A stretch of 30,170 bases of DNA from positions 1-30,170 of the IMG/VR virus record IMGVR_UViG_3300044729_000032; one strand, given 5' to 3'. Position numbers and translations under genes: made by a program. The notes under the pieces were generated by a model. It did not search any database and was not told the origin of the DNA. It saw only the letters and a program-made list of their open reading frames with translations. Position 1 is the stretch's first letter. The number at the start of each line of letters is the position of its first letter. The stretch is from a virus. Shown here one piece after another: positions 7,795 through 14,821 of this stretch.

Positions 7795-9240
7795 ATGGCT
7801 TCAACATACACGCCAAGTCTAAAAATAGAACTGATGGCTACTGGCGATCAGGTAAATGACTGGGGAACCACAACCAATAGCAATCTTGAGAATGGCTTGG
7901 AACAGGCTATTGTTGGTCGCGGTGTAGTTGAATACACCAGCGATGCAAATAAAACCATTACCCTTACTGAGTCAAACTCCAGTCAGGACGCAAGAAACTT
8001 GTTCTTGTACGTTGACACTGATATGTCTACAACCCTTACTGCGACTAGGGACTTAATAGTCCCGACAATAGAGAAGACTTACGTTGTCCACAATGATACA
8101 GCCGGGAGTCAGAGCATTAGGGTAAAGACATCAGGCGGCACAGGGATAACCATTCCTAATGGCAAAAAAGCTCTGCTGTATGTAGATGGGACTAATGTAA
8201 TAGAGCAGCTTAATTACCTTACATCTATGGAAATTGGAACGCCACTGCCAATTGCTTCTGGCGGGACCAACGCAACGAGTGCAAGCGCAGCTAGAACGAG
8301 TCTTGGACTGGCTATAGGCACAGACGTTCAGGCATACAATACCGGTCTGCAAGACATATCTGGATTAGCCAAGACAAACAATAATTTCATAGTTGGGGAT
8401 GGATCTAACTGGGTAGCTGAATCAGGGGCTACAGTCAGAACATCATTGGGTCTTGGCAGCATGGCTGTTCAGGATTCTAATGCCGTGTCTATTTCCGCAG
8501 GGAATGCTGCCCTAACCTCAATGACCACTAACTCTGCCACAATAACTGGCGGGACAATTACAGGCATTACTGATCTAGCTGTGGCTGATGGGGGTACTGG
8601 ATCATCCTCTCTGACTTTAAACAGCGTCTTGATAGGGAATGGAACTTCCCCATTGCTGGCTGTAGCCCCAAGCACAGCAGGCAATGTATTAACTTCTAGT
8701 GCTGGAGCATGGGCTTCATTGCCCGCGGTTAGTTCTTTTTCTGCCGGAACCACTGGGTTAACCCCAAATTCATCAACCACTGGAGCGGTTACCTTATCAG
8801 GCACTTTAGCTGTAGCTAATGGTGGCACGGGCGTAACTTCCTCTACTGGCACTACAAATGTAGTATTAAGTAACAGCCCAACTCTGGTTACTCCGGCTTT
8901 GGGAACTCCAGCAAGCGGGGTATTAACAAACTGTACCGGTACGGCTAACTCTTTAAATGCAGGGATAGGAGTGAATCAGACTTGGCAAGATGTGCTTGCG
9001 TCTCGTGCAGCTACAACGGTATATACAAATTCAAGTGGCAAGCCAATATTTGTTGCTGCTTACTCTAGCAATGCAACTGGTAGTATGACCCTTACGGTTG
9101 GATCTATTGTGGTATCTTTTTTTGATCCAGACGTTAACAACAGCTTGCGAATGACAGTTAATGGAATTGTCCCAAATGGGTCAACCTATTTTGTATCCCT
9201 TACAACAAATACTCTGAGTGGCTGGTCAGAACTCCGTTAA
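7795..9240 (+). CDS. Second tail fibre-like protein
   Basis: A 481-residue protein starting MASTYTPSLKIELMATGDQV with an AAAGGAT site. The N-terminal 150 residues carry the DWGTTTNSNL..LEQAI motif of a conserved tail attachment domain. The middle has the PIASGGTNATSASAARTSLGL and DVQAYNTGLQDISGLA motifs found in many fibre shafts, then TGLTP, VANGGTGVTSSTG and SPTLVTPALGTPASGVL cassettes almost identical in protein sequence to those of the gene before it. The C-terminal 90 residues (from about TWQDVLASRAATTVYTN) form a compact beta domain with GSIVVSFFDPDV. This is a plausible second receptor-binding or shaft subunit. Whether the two fibres assemble together is unknown. Confidence 0.82.
   Translation: MASTYTPSLKIELMATGDQVNDWGTTTNSNLENGLEQAIVGRGVVEYTSDANKTITLTESNSSQDARNLFLYVDTDMSTTLTATRDLIVPTIEKTYVVHNDTAGSQSIRVKTSGGTGITIPNGKKALLYVDGTNVIEQLNYLTSMEIGTPLPIASGGTNATSASAARTSLGLAIGTDVQAYNTGLQDISGLAKTNNNFIVGDGSNWVAESGATVRTSLGLGSMAVQDSNAVSISAGNAALTSMTTNSATITGGTITGITDLAVADGGTGSSSLTLNSVLIGNGTSPLLAVAPSTAGNVLTSSAGAWASLPAVSSFSAGTTGLTPNSSTTGAVTLSGTLAVANGGTGVTSSTGTTNVVLSNSPTLVTPALGTPASGVLTNCTGTANSLNAGIGVNQTWQDVLASRAATTVYTNSSGKPIFVAAYSSNATGSMTLTVGSIVVSFFDPDVNNSLRMTVNGIVPNGSTYFVSLTTNTLSGWSELR
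8803..8849 (+). repeat. Tail-fibre cassette copy 2 (partner at 6892-6938)
   Basis: Second copy of the cassette encoding TLAVANGGTGVTSSTG. Both copies are followed within about ten codons by an SPTLVTP motif. Confidence 0.75.
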
Positions 9241-9253
9241 AAGGATAAATAAA

Positions 9254-9577
9254 ATGCTTTACTACAAAGATTTATCTACAGATACAGTCTACGGCTACGA
9301 TGAGACTGAGGCATCACAACTGCCCTATATCCAACAAGCCATTGATAATGGATGGAAAAATATTGGCAATGAAGAATTAGACTCAATACGCAAGGTTGCA
9401 GAGCAAAAGAGACTCGATGCAATGACCTACTCTGAACTACGCGCTGCTGCCTATCCACCAATAGTAGACCAGCTAGATATGCAGTATTGGGACCATATAA
9501 ATGGTACAGTTAATTGGGAAACAGCAATTGCGGCTATCAAAGCAAAGTATCCAAACCCAGAAGTAATAGGAAAATAA
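9254..9577 (+). CDS. Small tail-fibre-associated / assembly protein (107 aa)
   Basis: I take the ATG at 9254, preceded by AAAGGAT, rather than an in-frame GTG/ATG-like start inside the fibre gene upstream. The 107-residue product starts MLYYKDLSTDTVYGYDE, has a helical middle with EELDSIRKVAEQKRLDAMTY, and a C-terminal AAAYPPIVDQLDMQYWDHIN..VNWETAIAAIKAKYP. The YPP(I/S)xDQLDxxYWD pattern with a closing AIxAIKAKYPKP-like helix is one I know from short proteins following tail-fibre genes; they resemble tail fibre assembly chaperones. Its position right after two fibre genes supports that. Function is inferred. Confidence 0.72.
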   Translation: MLYYKDLSTDTVYGYDETEASQLPYIQQAIDNGWKNIGNEELDSIRKVAEQKRLDAMTYSELRAAAYPPIVDQLDMQYWDHINGTVNWETAIAAIKAKYPNPEVIGK

Positions 9578-9583
9578 TAATAA

Positions 9584-9838
9584 ATGGCAATCAATAAAAA
9601 TTACATAGATCAGCCAGCGCATTTTATTGTTGCTCTAGTTCTTGTAGTTTTGTTTTCATTTATCACAGCACTCTGGATGGCGGCAATTATCAGCGCTATG
9701 ACAGGATTAGTCAGAGAGATTTATCAGCGGTATGATGAGGATCGGGTATGGTATGACTTCGGTGCAGGAAGCTGTTTAGACTTGCTCTTCTGGGGTCTAG
9801 GTACTGCCGTAGGAATATTAATAATGGTTCTCTGGTAA
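9584..9838 (+). CDS. Two-helix membrane protein of lysis cassette
   Basis: An 84-residue protein (MAINKNYIDQPAHFIVALVL). It has a hydrophobic segment at about 13-40, a polar loop containing REIYQRYDEDRVWYDFGAGS, and a second hydrophobic segment at about 63-83 ending at the stop. The conserved-looking DQPAHF start and WYDFGAGSxxDLLFW stretch recur, from memory, in small membrane proteins of related phages. It lies at the start of a cassette with a GTA-type holin, spanins and an endolysin, so it could be a holin partner or antiholin. No direct evidence separates these possibilities. Confidence 0.65.
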   Translation: MAINKNYIDQPAHFIVALVLVVLFSFITALWMAAIISAMTGLVREIYQRYDEDRVWYDFGAGSCLDLLFWGLGTAVGILIMVLW

Positions 9839-9850
9839 ATTAGGTGACGT

Positions 9851-10012
9851 ATGACCATTAAAGACAAAGCTAAGAAGGTAGTGGGCAAGGTTGATGAGGT
9901 TATTGCAAAGGCTGATCCTGTTGCAGATAACTTTCTAGACCTAATTAAAAACTCCAAGAGAAGCATGTTAGTGATACTGATTATCGGCTTTCTGGTGTGG
10001 CTAATAACGTAA
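9851..10012 (+). CDS. Small single-helix membrane protein (53 aa)
   Basis: A 53-residue protein preceded by TAGGTG. The N-terminal 38 residues are charged and helix-forming (MTIKDKAKKVVGKVDEVIAK); the last 15 (MLVILIIGFLVWLIT) are a C-terminal membrane anchor. The end overlaps the start of the holin gene by 16 bases in another frame. Its layout, with a charged cytoplasmic helix and one tail anchor, suits a regulator of the holin or a small pinholin-like protein, but this is inference from position and topology. Confidence 0.6.
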   Translation: MTIKDKAKKVVGKVDEVIAKADPVADNFLDLIKNSKRSMLVILIIGFLVWLIT

Positions 10013-10239
10013 GCTGGTTTGTTACGCGGTGGAGACCATCCGCTGCGTGGCTGTACCTTCTGATATGCATACTGGACTTTGCTATCTTTCCAGTATTATG
10101 GATGACGCTTCATCCTGAGCAATGGACCCCCCTAACCCTGCAAGGGGCAGGGGTCTTTCATCTTAGTTTTGGAGCAATAATCGGAATTTCAGCGCACAGC
10201 AGAGGGCAGGAGAAGATTGCTCTAATCAATAGGGAATAA
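9997..10239 (+). CDS. Holin, GTA 3TM type
   Basis: An 80-residue protein starting at a GTG inside the previous gene (MANNVSWFVTRWRPSAAWLY). The WRPxxAWxYLLxCxxDFxIFPVLW segment, the QWTPLTLQGAGVFHLSFGAIIG segment and the basic SRGQEKIA end are the signature of the 'holin of 3TMs, for gene-transfer release' family. I see two clear hydrophobic segments (about 15-38 and 48-68) plus a hydrophobic N-terminus. Known role: form lesions in the inner membrane so the endolysin can reach peptidoglycan. The overlap with the upstream small gene suggests coupled synthesis. The endolysin two genes downstream has no signal peptide, so it would need this pore. Confidence 0.75.
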   Translation: MANNVSWFVTRWRPSAAWLYLLICILDFAIFPVLWMTLHPEQWTPLTLQGAGVFHLSFGAIIGISAHSRGQEKIALINRE

Positions 10240-10243
10240 TAAG

Positions 10244-10714
10244 ATGTTTCTGCTGGCGCTTCCCTTGGCTACCAAAATCACCATCGCTACAATCATCGCT
10301 GTGACGATATTCGGTAGCGGTCTATACTTGGGTAACAGAATAGGCGTAAGTTCGTGCCAGCAGGCTGTAATCGACTCACAGGTACACACCATCGCAGCTA
10401 TCAAGGAACAGGTCGTTATTTCAGACCAAGTGACCACAGAGTATGTAAATACGGTAGCAAAGATACAAACCAAGTCACGCGAGGTACTGACAAATGCCAA
10501 GATTCCTACTACTTCTCTGTCTGGTGATTTCAGGCTGTTCCACGATGCCGCAGCAGACCCCTTTTCCCAAGCCACCAGAACTGCTGATGCAGCCTCCGTT
10601 GAAGCTCAAGATCTTGCCGATACCCTCTCAGCCAATTACAGTTCGTGCAACCAGAACTCAGCAACGCTAGAGGCGTTGCAAGACTGGGTTAGAAAGCAGG
10701 CATTAGTAGAATGA
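10244..10714 (+). CDS. Rz: Inner-membrane spanin (Rz-like)
   Basis: A 156-residue protein with an N-terminal membrane anchor (about residues 5-30, ATKITIATIIAVTIFGSGLYLG) followed by a periplasmic helical region rich in Ala, Gln, Thr and Val. It ends with SCNQNSATLEALQDWVRKQ, a stretch typical of Rz-type i-spanins. It starts four bases after the holin stop and ends in an ATGA overlap with the endolysin. A complete o-spanin lipoprotein gene lies inside it in the +1 frame. The pair would link inner and outer membranes and fuse them at lysis. This arrangement and the neighbours make the call firm. Confidence 0.85.
   Translation: MFLLALPLATKITIATIIAVTIFGSGLYLGNRIGVSSCQQAVIDSQVHTIAAIKEQVVISDQVTTEYVNTVAKIQTKSREVLTNAKIPTTSLSGDFRLFHDAAADPFSQATRTADAASVEAQDLADTLSANYSSCNQNSATLEALQDWVRKQALVE
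10494..10670 (+). CDS. Rz1: Outer-membrane spanin lipoprotein (Rz1-like), embedded in Rz
   Basis: A 58-residue frame lies wholly inside Rz, shifted by +1. It reads MPRFLLLLCLVISGCSTMPQ: a basic start, a run of Leu/Val, and a lipobox I-S-G-C with cysteine 15, then a Pro- and Gln-rich mature part (TPFPKPPELL, QPP, PSQPIT). Short, proline-rich lipoproteins nested out of frame in Rz are the classic lambda Rz/Rz1 arrangement. The lipobox residues, charge and nesting are all read directly from the sequence. It is under 60 codons and so easily missed. The mature lipoprotein would be about 44 residues, sorted to the outer membrane. The ribosome site is weak, as is usual for nested Rz1 genes. Confidence 0.9.
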   Translation: MPRFLLLLCLVISGCSTMPQQTPFPKPPELLMQPPLKLKILPIPSQPITVRATRTQQR

Positions 10715-11172
10715 ACCTCTCCAAGAACTTCACCCTAGAAGAACTTGTTAAGAGCGAGACTGCCCTTCGTTTAAACATTCCTAACATCCCAACCAAGGCA
10801 GAGATAGAGAATCTACGGGTTCTATGCGAGAAGATATTGCAGCCGATTAGAGATAAGTTCGGCAGAGTTAAGATTAATAGCGGCTACAGATGCAAGGCTG
10901 TTAACGAGGCTACAGGCGGCTCTAAGACCTCTGACCATATGACTGGATGTGCTGCAGATTTAGAGATACCGGGAATGGCTAATTATGATCTTGCCTCGTA
11001 TATCTCTCAAAACTTTAAGTTCACGCAGGTCATCTTGGAGTTCTACACAAGAGGTATTCCTGATAGCGGCTGGGTTCATGTATCATACAATCCAGAACGC
11101 TTGATAAACCAAGCATTAACTGCGGTCAGGAAGGATATTAAGACCGTATACCTACCGGGATTATACGCATAA
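10711..11172 (+). CDS. Endolysin, peptidase M15A family
   Basis: A 153-residue protein with the Peptidase_M15_3 pattern. The N-terminal helix pair (LSKNFTLEELVKSETA) is followed by VKINSGYRCKAVNEATGG, then SKTSDHMTGCAADLE, which supplies the zinc ligands H76 and D83, then the GWVHVSY motif with H123. Length suits the family. It would cleave peptide bridges of peptidoglycan (D-Ala-D-Ala carboxypeptidase or endopeptidase type). There is no signal peptide, so release depends on the holin gene upstream. Its start overlaps the Rz stop as ATGA and its stop overlaps the nozzle start as TAATG. The precise bond cut cannot be read from the sequence. Confidence 0.88.
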   Translation: MNLSKNFTLEELVKSETALRLNIPNIPTKAEIENLRVLCEKILQPIRDKFGRVKINSGYRCKAVNEATGGSKTSDHMTGCAADLEIPGMANYDLASYISQNFKFTQVILEFYTRGIPDSGWVHVSYNPERLINQALTAVRKDIKTVYLPGLYA

Positions 11173-13316
11173 TGGCATTCCAGAGACTGCAGTTCAGACC
11201 GGGAGTTGTCCGAGATCAGACCAATTACACCGGTGAAGGCGGCTGGTGGGATGGCGATAAGGTACGCTTCTTCTCAGGCTATCCACAGAAGCTAGGTGGG
11301 TGGAAAGAATACACCGCCAATACTTTGATAGGAACCTGCCGTCAGATGTGGGGCTGGATAACCACATTCTCTGACAACTTCCTTGGTCTTGGGACCAATG
11401 CAAAGGTCTATATTGAGGCAGGCGGAAACCTTTCTGATATCACCCCATATGCAGATATTTCTGTTGCTGGAGACGTAACATTTTCAGCAACTGCTGGTTC
11501 AGCCACAATCACAGTTACAGACGCTACTGTTTCAGCCTCTGCCGGAAACTATGTGACCTTTAGCGGAGCGTTGGGTCTTGGGGGGAATATAACGGCAGCA
11601 GTCCTGAATCAGAATTATAAGGTTGCTACAGTTATTAGCGGCACTCAGTACACTATCGAAGCCAAAAGCCCAACAACAGGTCTTCCTGTTTTGGCAACCT
11701 CTGTAGACGCATCAACCAACATCTTCACTGCTAATGTTTCAGACGTTATTACATTCACTACATATACCCCAGTCCTTGATGATGTTTTGTATGTAAGTAC
11801 AACCTCTGCTCTACCAAGTCCTCTGGTCATTAATACAAAGTATTATGTAATAGCCCCGGCTGGCTCAACCTGCGAACTCTCTTTAACTGTTGGTGGTGCG
11901 GCTATAGATATCACCACAACAGGCACAGGAATTCAGTCAGCTCAAGGAGCGGGAGCCTTTGGAAGTTATGAGATAGATGTTGGCGACATTGGGGGGACAT
12001 TTGGGTATGGGTGGGGGGTAGGGGGCTGGAGTAGGGGTGGATGGGGATCTGGAACAATCAACCCAGTTGCTCTGCCACAAAGAGACTGGTGGTTTGATAA
12101 CTTCAATAATGACCTAATTATGAATATCCGCAACGAGGGTATTTATTACTGGGAAAGAGGGACCGACCCAGATGCTGACCTGTCTTTGGCAGAAAGAGCA
12201 ATATCTTTACAGGATCTGGCAACAGTCAATGGCTTTGACCCTGACTTGTGTCCATTTCAAGCAATGCAGATTCTTATCTCTCAGAATGACAAGCATCTAA
12301 TTGCGTTTGGCGCAACAGAGTATGGCGAAACAACTGCAGACAAATTCAATCCTCTGCTAATAAGATGGGCTAATCAAAACGAGCCTTCCAATTGGCTCGT
12401 TAGTGCCTCAACCTCTGCTGGATTCTTGGCTGTATCTAGAGGATCTAGAATCATAAGGGCAGTAGCAACAAGGCAGGAAATCTTAGTCTTTACCGACACC
12501 CATCTATATACCCTCCAGTTTACTGGAACTACAGACGTATTTGCTCTGCAGGAATACGCAGACAACATATCAATACTCAGTGGTAGAGGCGTAGCCACTA
12601 TTAACAACATTACCTACTGGATGGGTAGAGATAAGTTCTATTCTTACTCAGGTCGAGTAGATACATTGCCAACAACATTAAGAAACTATGTCTTTAATGA
12701 CATGAACTTTGATCAAGCCGAGCAAATTATCTCAGGCACTAACGAAGGCTTTAATGAGGTCTGGTGGATGTATCCAAGTTTAAACAGCCAGACAAATGAC
12801 AAGTACGTTATCTACAATCATCTTGAAAAGATCTGGTACTACGGAAACATAGAGAGGACTGCATGGCTGGACTCTCCTTTGAGAGATCATCCGCAAGCTG
12901 TGCATACAGACTTTGATACCCAGATCGGGACAATCCTTAATCATGAGGACGGCATAGACGATGATGGACTCCCTATGGAGTCCTATATCCAGTCAAATGA
13001 CTTTGACATTAATGAAGGGGATAAATTCACCCTTATCAGACGGATAATTCCTGATGTCTCATTTGATAACTCAACCGCAGCGGCTCCTGAGACAACCTTT
13101 ACAATGAGGTCTAGAAACTTTCCGGGGTCATCTTTCGCTAGTAATGTTGATGACTCAGCTAGTGTCATTTCTGCAACAGTTGATACATTTACGGAACAGA
13201 TCTTTATTAGAGCCAGAGCAAGGCAGTTAGCTCTAAAGATTAGTTCTGATGGATTGGGAACGCAGTGGGCATTGGGTACACCAAGGCTTGATGGCAGGAC
13301 AGACGGAGAACGCTAA
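11172..13316 (+). CDS. Tail nozzle / tail tubular B-like protein
   Basis: A 714-residue protein starting MAFQRLQFRPGVVRDQTNYT, with the DGDKVRFxSGxPxKLGGW motif at about residues 28-45 that I know from large tail proteins of short-tailed phages. Residues of about 100-170 form an inserted beta module (GSATITVTDATVSASAGNYV, then GALGLGGNITAAVLN) like the FCCH-type modules found in such proteins. A Gly/Trp segment (GYGWGVGGWSRGGWGSG) and the ATRQEILVFTDTHLYTLQF and GRDKFYSYSGRVDTLP stretches suggest a beta-propeller. It probably forms the tail tube end below the adaptor, comparable in role to P22 gp10 or T7 gp12. It comes right after the lysis genes, an unusual insertion point. Role is inferred from pattern and context. 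Confidence 0.65.
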   Translation: MAFQRLQFRPGVVRDQTNYTGEGGWWDGDKVRFFSGYPQKLGGWKEYTANTLIGTCRQMWGWITTFSDNFLGLGTNAKVYIEAGGNLSDITPYADISVAGDVTFSATAGSATITVTDATVSASAGNYVTFSGALGLGGNITAAVLNQNYKVATVISGTQYTIEAKSPTTGLPVLATSVDASTNIFTANVSDVITFTTYTPVLDDVLYVSTTSALPSPLVINTKYYVIAPAGSTCELSLTVGGAAIDITTTGTGIQSAQGAGAFGSYEIDVGDIGGTFGYGWGVGGWSRGGWGSGTINPVALPQRDWWFDNFNNDLIMNIRNEGIYYWERGTDPDADLSLAERAISLQDLATVNGFDPDLCPFQAMQILISQNDKHLIAFGATEYGETTADKFNPLLIRWANQNEPSNWLVSASTSAGFLAVSRGSRIIRAVATRQEILVFTDTHLYTLQFTGTTDVFALQEYADNISILSGRGVATINNITYWMGRDKFYSYSGRVDTLPTTLRNYVFNDMNFDQAEQIISGTNEGFNEVWWMYPSLNSQTNDKYVIYNHLEKIWYYGNIERTAWLDSPLRDHPQAVHTDFDTQIGTILNHEDGIDDDGLPMESYIQSNDFDINEGDKFTLIRRIIPDVSFDNSTAAAPETTFTMRSRNFPGSSFASNVDDSASVISATVDTFTEQIFIRARARQLALKISSDGLGTQWALGTPRLDGRTDGER
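11991..12046 (+). other. G-rich tract, G-quadruplex candidate
   Basis: Seven runs of three or more G lie within 56 bases on the coding strand, with loops as short as one base. The tract encodes the Gly/Trp-rich segment of the nozzle-like protein, so the G-richness may be a by-product of codon needs. Confidence 0.6.
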
Positions 13317-14302
13317 TGGCAATGGTGTCATTCAGAGCGTCTCCTCTACCTAACCCTAAGCCAGAATATGACAGGGAGTACATGCTTCAGCTCATTCGAG
13401 TGATTGAGCTGTATTTCAATAAGCTAGACTCTAATGCTCCTCTCTTTAATCAGTCCTACAGGGGTGATTTCTTCTATGGTGGGGAGTTCATAGGGGATCA
13501 GTTCACCGGCGGTGCTTTTGACGGCACTACGTTTACTGGGGACCACTTTGTAGGCGGAGACTTTACCGGCACGTTCTCAGGGTCTGGACTAGCCGTTACT
13601 CTGCCCTATGGATCGTTCTACGATACAACCAATCAAGCTGGTGGAAGCGTAACCACTGAGTACCCGATGCGTCTTGCAGCTACAGACATATCTAGCGGGG
13701 TATCGGTCGCCTCTAGATCTGCAGCCTTCACAGGCTCAATAGCCCTTACCGTTCTAACTGTAGCCTCTGGGTTAACAGGGCTTGTCTTTCCGGGGATGTT
13801 AATAGCAGGAACTACGGTTTCTGCCGACACCTACGTTGTTGTCCAGCTAACAGGTACAAGCGGTGGCGTAGGGACGTATACCGTCTCTGTATCTCAAACA
13901 GTGACCTCAAGAGCATTAACCGGGGCTATGGCAACCAAGCTCACTGTGACCAATGCAGGGATATATAACTTACAGTTCAGCGCTCAGTTTATTAATACTG
14001 ACACTGCAGCTCATGACATTGATATATGGTTTAGAAAGAACGCAGCCACCCCTACAGCGGCAGGCATAGCCAATAGCAATAGCGTCTTTACAGTCCACAG
14101 CAGTCATGGCGGGATAGATGGACGACTCATTGCTGGTTTAAACTATATGATCCAATTGGCTGCTGCTGATTTCTTGGAGATCATGTGGCATGGAGATGAT
14201 TTAGGAATAAGTATTGCAACTATAGCCGCTGGGTCTACTCCCACCACTCCACAGTCTCCCGGAGTCATAGCTACGTTGCAGTTTGTATCAGCAATACCTT
14301 GA
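13316..14302 (+). CDS. Structural protein: pentapeptide-like stretch plus split C1q/TNF-like domain
   Basis: A 328-residue protein coupled to the nozzle gene by TAATG. Residues 1-50 are helical (EYMLQLIRVIELYFNKLD). Residues 53-87 are seven exact pentapeptides beginning with Phe (FYGGE FIGDQ FTGGA FDGTT and so on), a short beta-helix. From about residue 97 (PYGSFYDTTNQ) a C1q/TNF-like jelly roll begins, is interrupted at 136-204 by a Gly/Thr/Val-rich module (GVGTYTVSVSQTVTSRALTG), and resumes at TVTNAGIYNLQFSAQF through IWFRKN and AAADFLEIMWHG. Similar proteins, from memory, accompany nozzle genes in environmental phages. The jelly-roll end suggests binding of a partner or receptor. Function is inferred. 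Confidence 0.7.
   Translation: MAMVSFRASPLPNPKPEYDREYMLQLIRVIELYFNKLDSNAPLFNQSYRGDFFYGGEFIGDQFTGGAFDGTTFTGDHFVGGDFTGTFSGSGLAVTLPYGSFYDTTNQAGGSVTTEYPMRLAATDISSGVSVASRSAAFTGSIALTVLTVASGLTGLVFPGMLIAGTTVSADTYVVVQLTGTSGGVGTYTVSVSQTVTSRALTGAMATKLTVTNAGIYNLQFSAQFINTDTAAHDIDIWFRKNAATPTAAGIANSNSVFTVHSSHGGIDGRLIAGLNYMIQLAAADFLEIMWHGDDLGISIATIAAGSTPTTPQSPGVIATLQFVSAIP
13472..13576 (+). repeat. Seven tandem pentapeptide-like repeats (F-x-G-x-x)
   Basis: The units FYGGE, FIGDQ, FTGGA, FDGTT, FTGDH, FVGGD and FTGTF follow each other without a gap; Phe is at position 1 and Gly at position 3 in every unit. Seven units make not quite two turns of a quadrilateral beta-helix. Confidence 0.85.
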
Positions 14303-14326
14303 CGTTTAAATGCAGGCGAGGATAAT
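14299..14326 (+). promoter_or_regulatory. Possible sigma70-like promoter before cupin gene
   Basis: TTGACG and GATAAT are separated by 16 bases in the only gap of its kind in the late region. The -10 box ends seven bases before the ATG, so a transcript from it would begin at or next to the start codon (leaderless). A chance match in AT-rich sequence is quite possible. Confidence 0.22.
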
Positions 14327-14332
14327 GTCACT

Positions 14333-14821
14333 ATGAGCCTACAACCAATAGACCCCGCCGAGACTACGGGGAGCGAAATGGTAGAATTTACTGCCACCCT
14401 GAACGCGATGAGTGGCGACATGATTGAGAAGCTGTTTGCCATTGAAACTGTATTGTTACAGATGCCACAAGTTGAAATCCCGTTACGCCATTGCTTTGGT
14501 AATAAAGTCTACGTTCGTGAAATGACAGCGCCAAAGGGTTCCATTCTCATCGGCAAGATGCACAAATACAAACAGGTAAATATTGTGGTAAAGGGTGACA
14601 TTTCAGTATTGACTGAGGACGGCTGGAAGCGCCTGAAAGCAGGTGATATGTTTGAGTCACCGGCTGGCATCAAACGCGCTGGGTTCACGCATGAAGATAC
14701 TGTATGGACAACAATTTGCGGGACAGAAGAAACCGAGGTAAACAAAGCCGAGGATGAATTAACTATCGGCAGTTATCAAGAATTTTTGCAGTATAAAGGA
14801 AACCAATTATGTCTTTCCTAG
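14333..14821 (+). CDS. Cupin-fold phage protein
   Basis: A 162-residue protein. The N-terminal 45 residues look helical (MSGDMIEKLFAIETVLLQM); from about residue 53 a cupin-type double-stranded beta-helix pattern follows: HCFGNKVYVREMTAPKGSIL, IGKMHKYKQVNIVVKGDISV, then GDMFESPAGIKRAGFTHEDTVWTTI. Possible metal-binding side chains are H53, H77 and H119, but the textbook HxH...E motif is incomplete, so catalysis is uncertain. GAGG lies 12 bases upstream. The last codons overlap the next gene by 13 bases. I recall similar cupin proteins in phage late regions, without known function. It may modify or bind a small ligand in or near the virion. Confidence 0.72.
   Translation: MSLQPIDPAETTGSEMVEFTATLNAMSGDMIEKLFAIETVLLQMPQVEIPLRHCFGNKVYVREMTAPKGSILIGKMHKYKQVNIVVKGDISVLTEDGWKRLKAGDMFESPAGIKRAGFTHEDTVWTTICGTEETEVNKAEDELTIGSYQEFLQYKGNQLCLS

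Noticed and set aside
10222-10575. Leftward 117-residue open frame across Rz
   Set aside because: Overlaps Rz and Rz1 in the opposite strand with no family pattern; the rightward genes explain the region.
13316-14302. Diversity-generating retroelement target
   Set aside because: No template repeat, no adenine-biased variable region and no reverse transcriptase are visible in the window.
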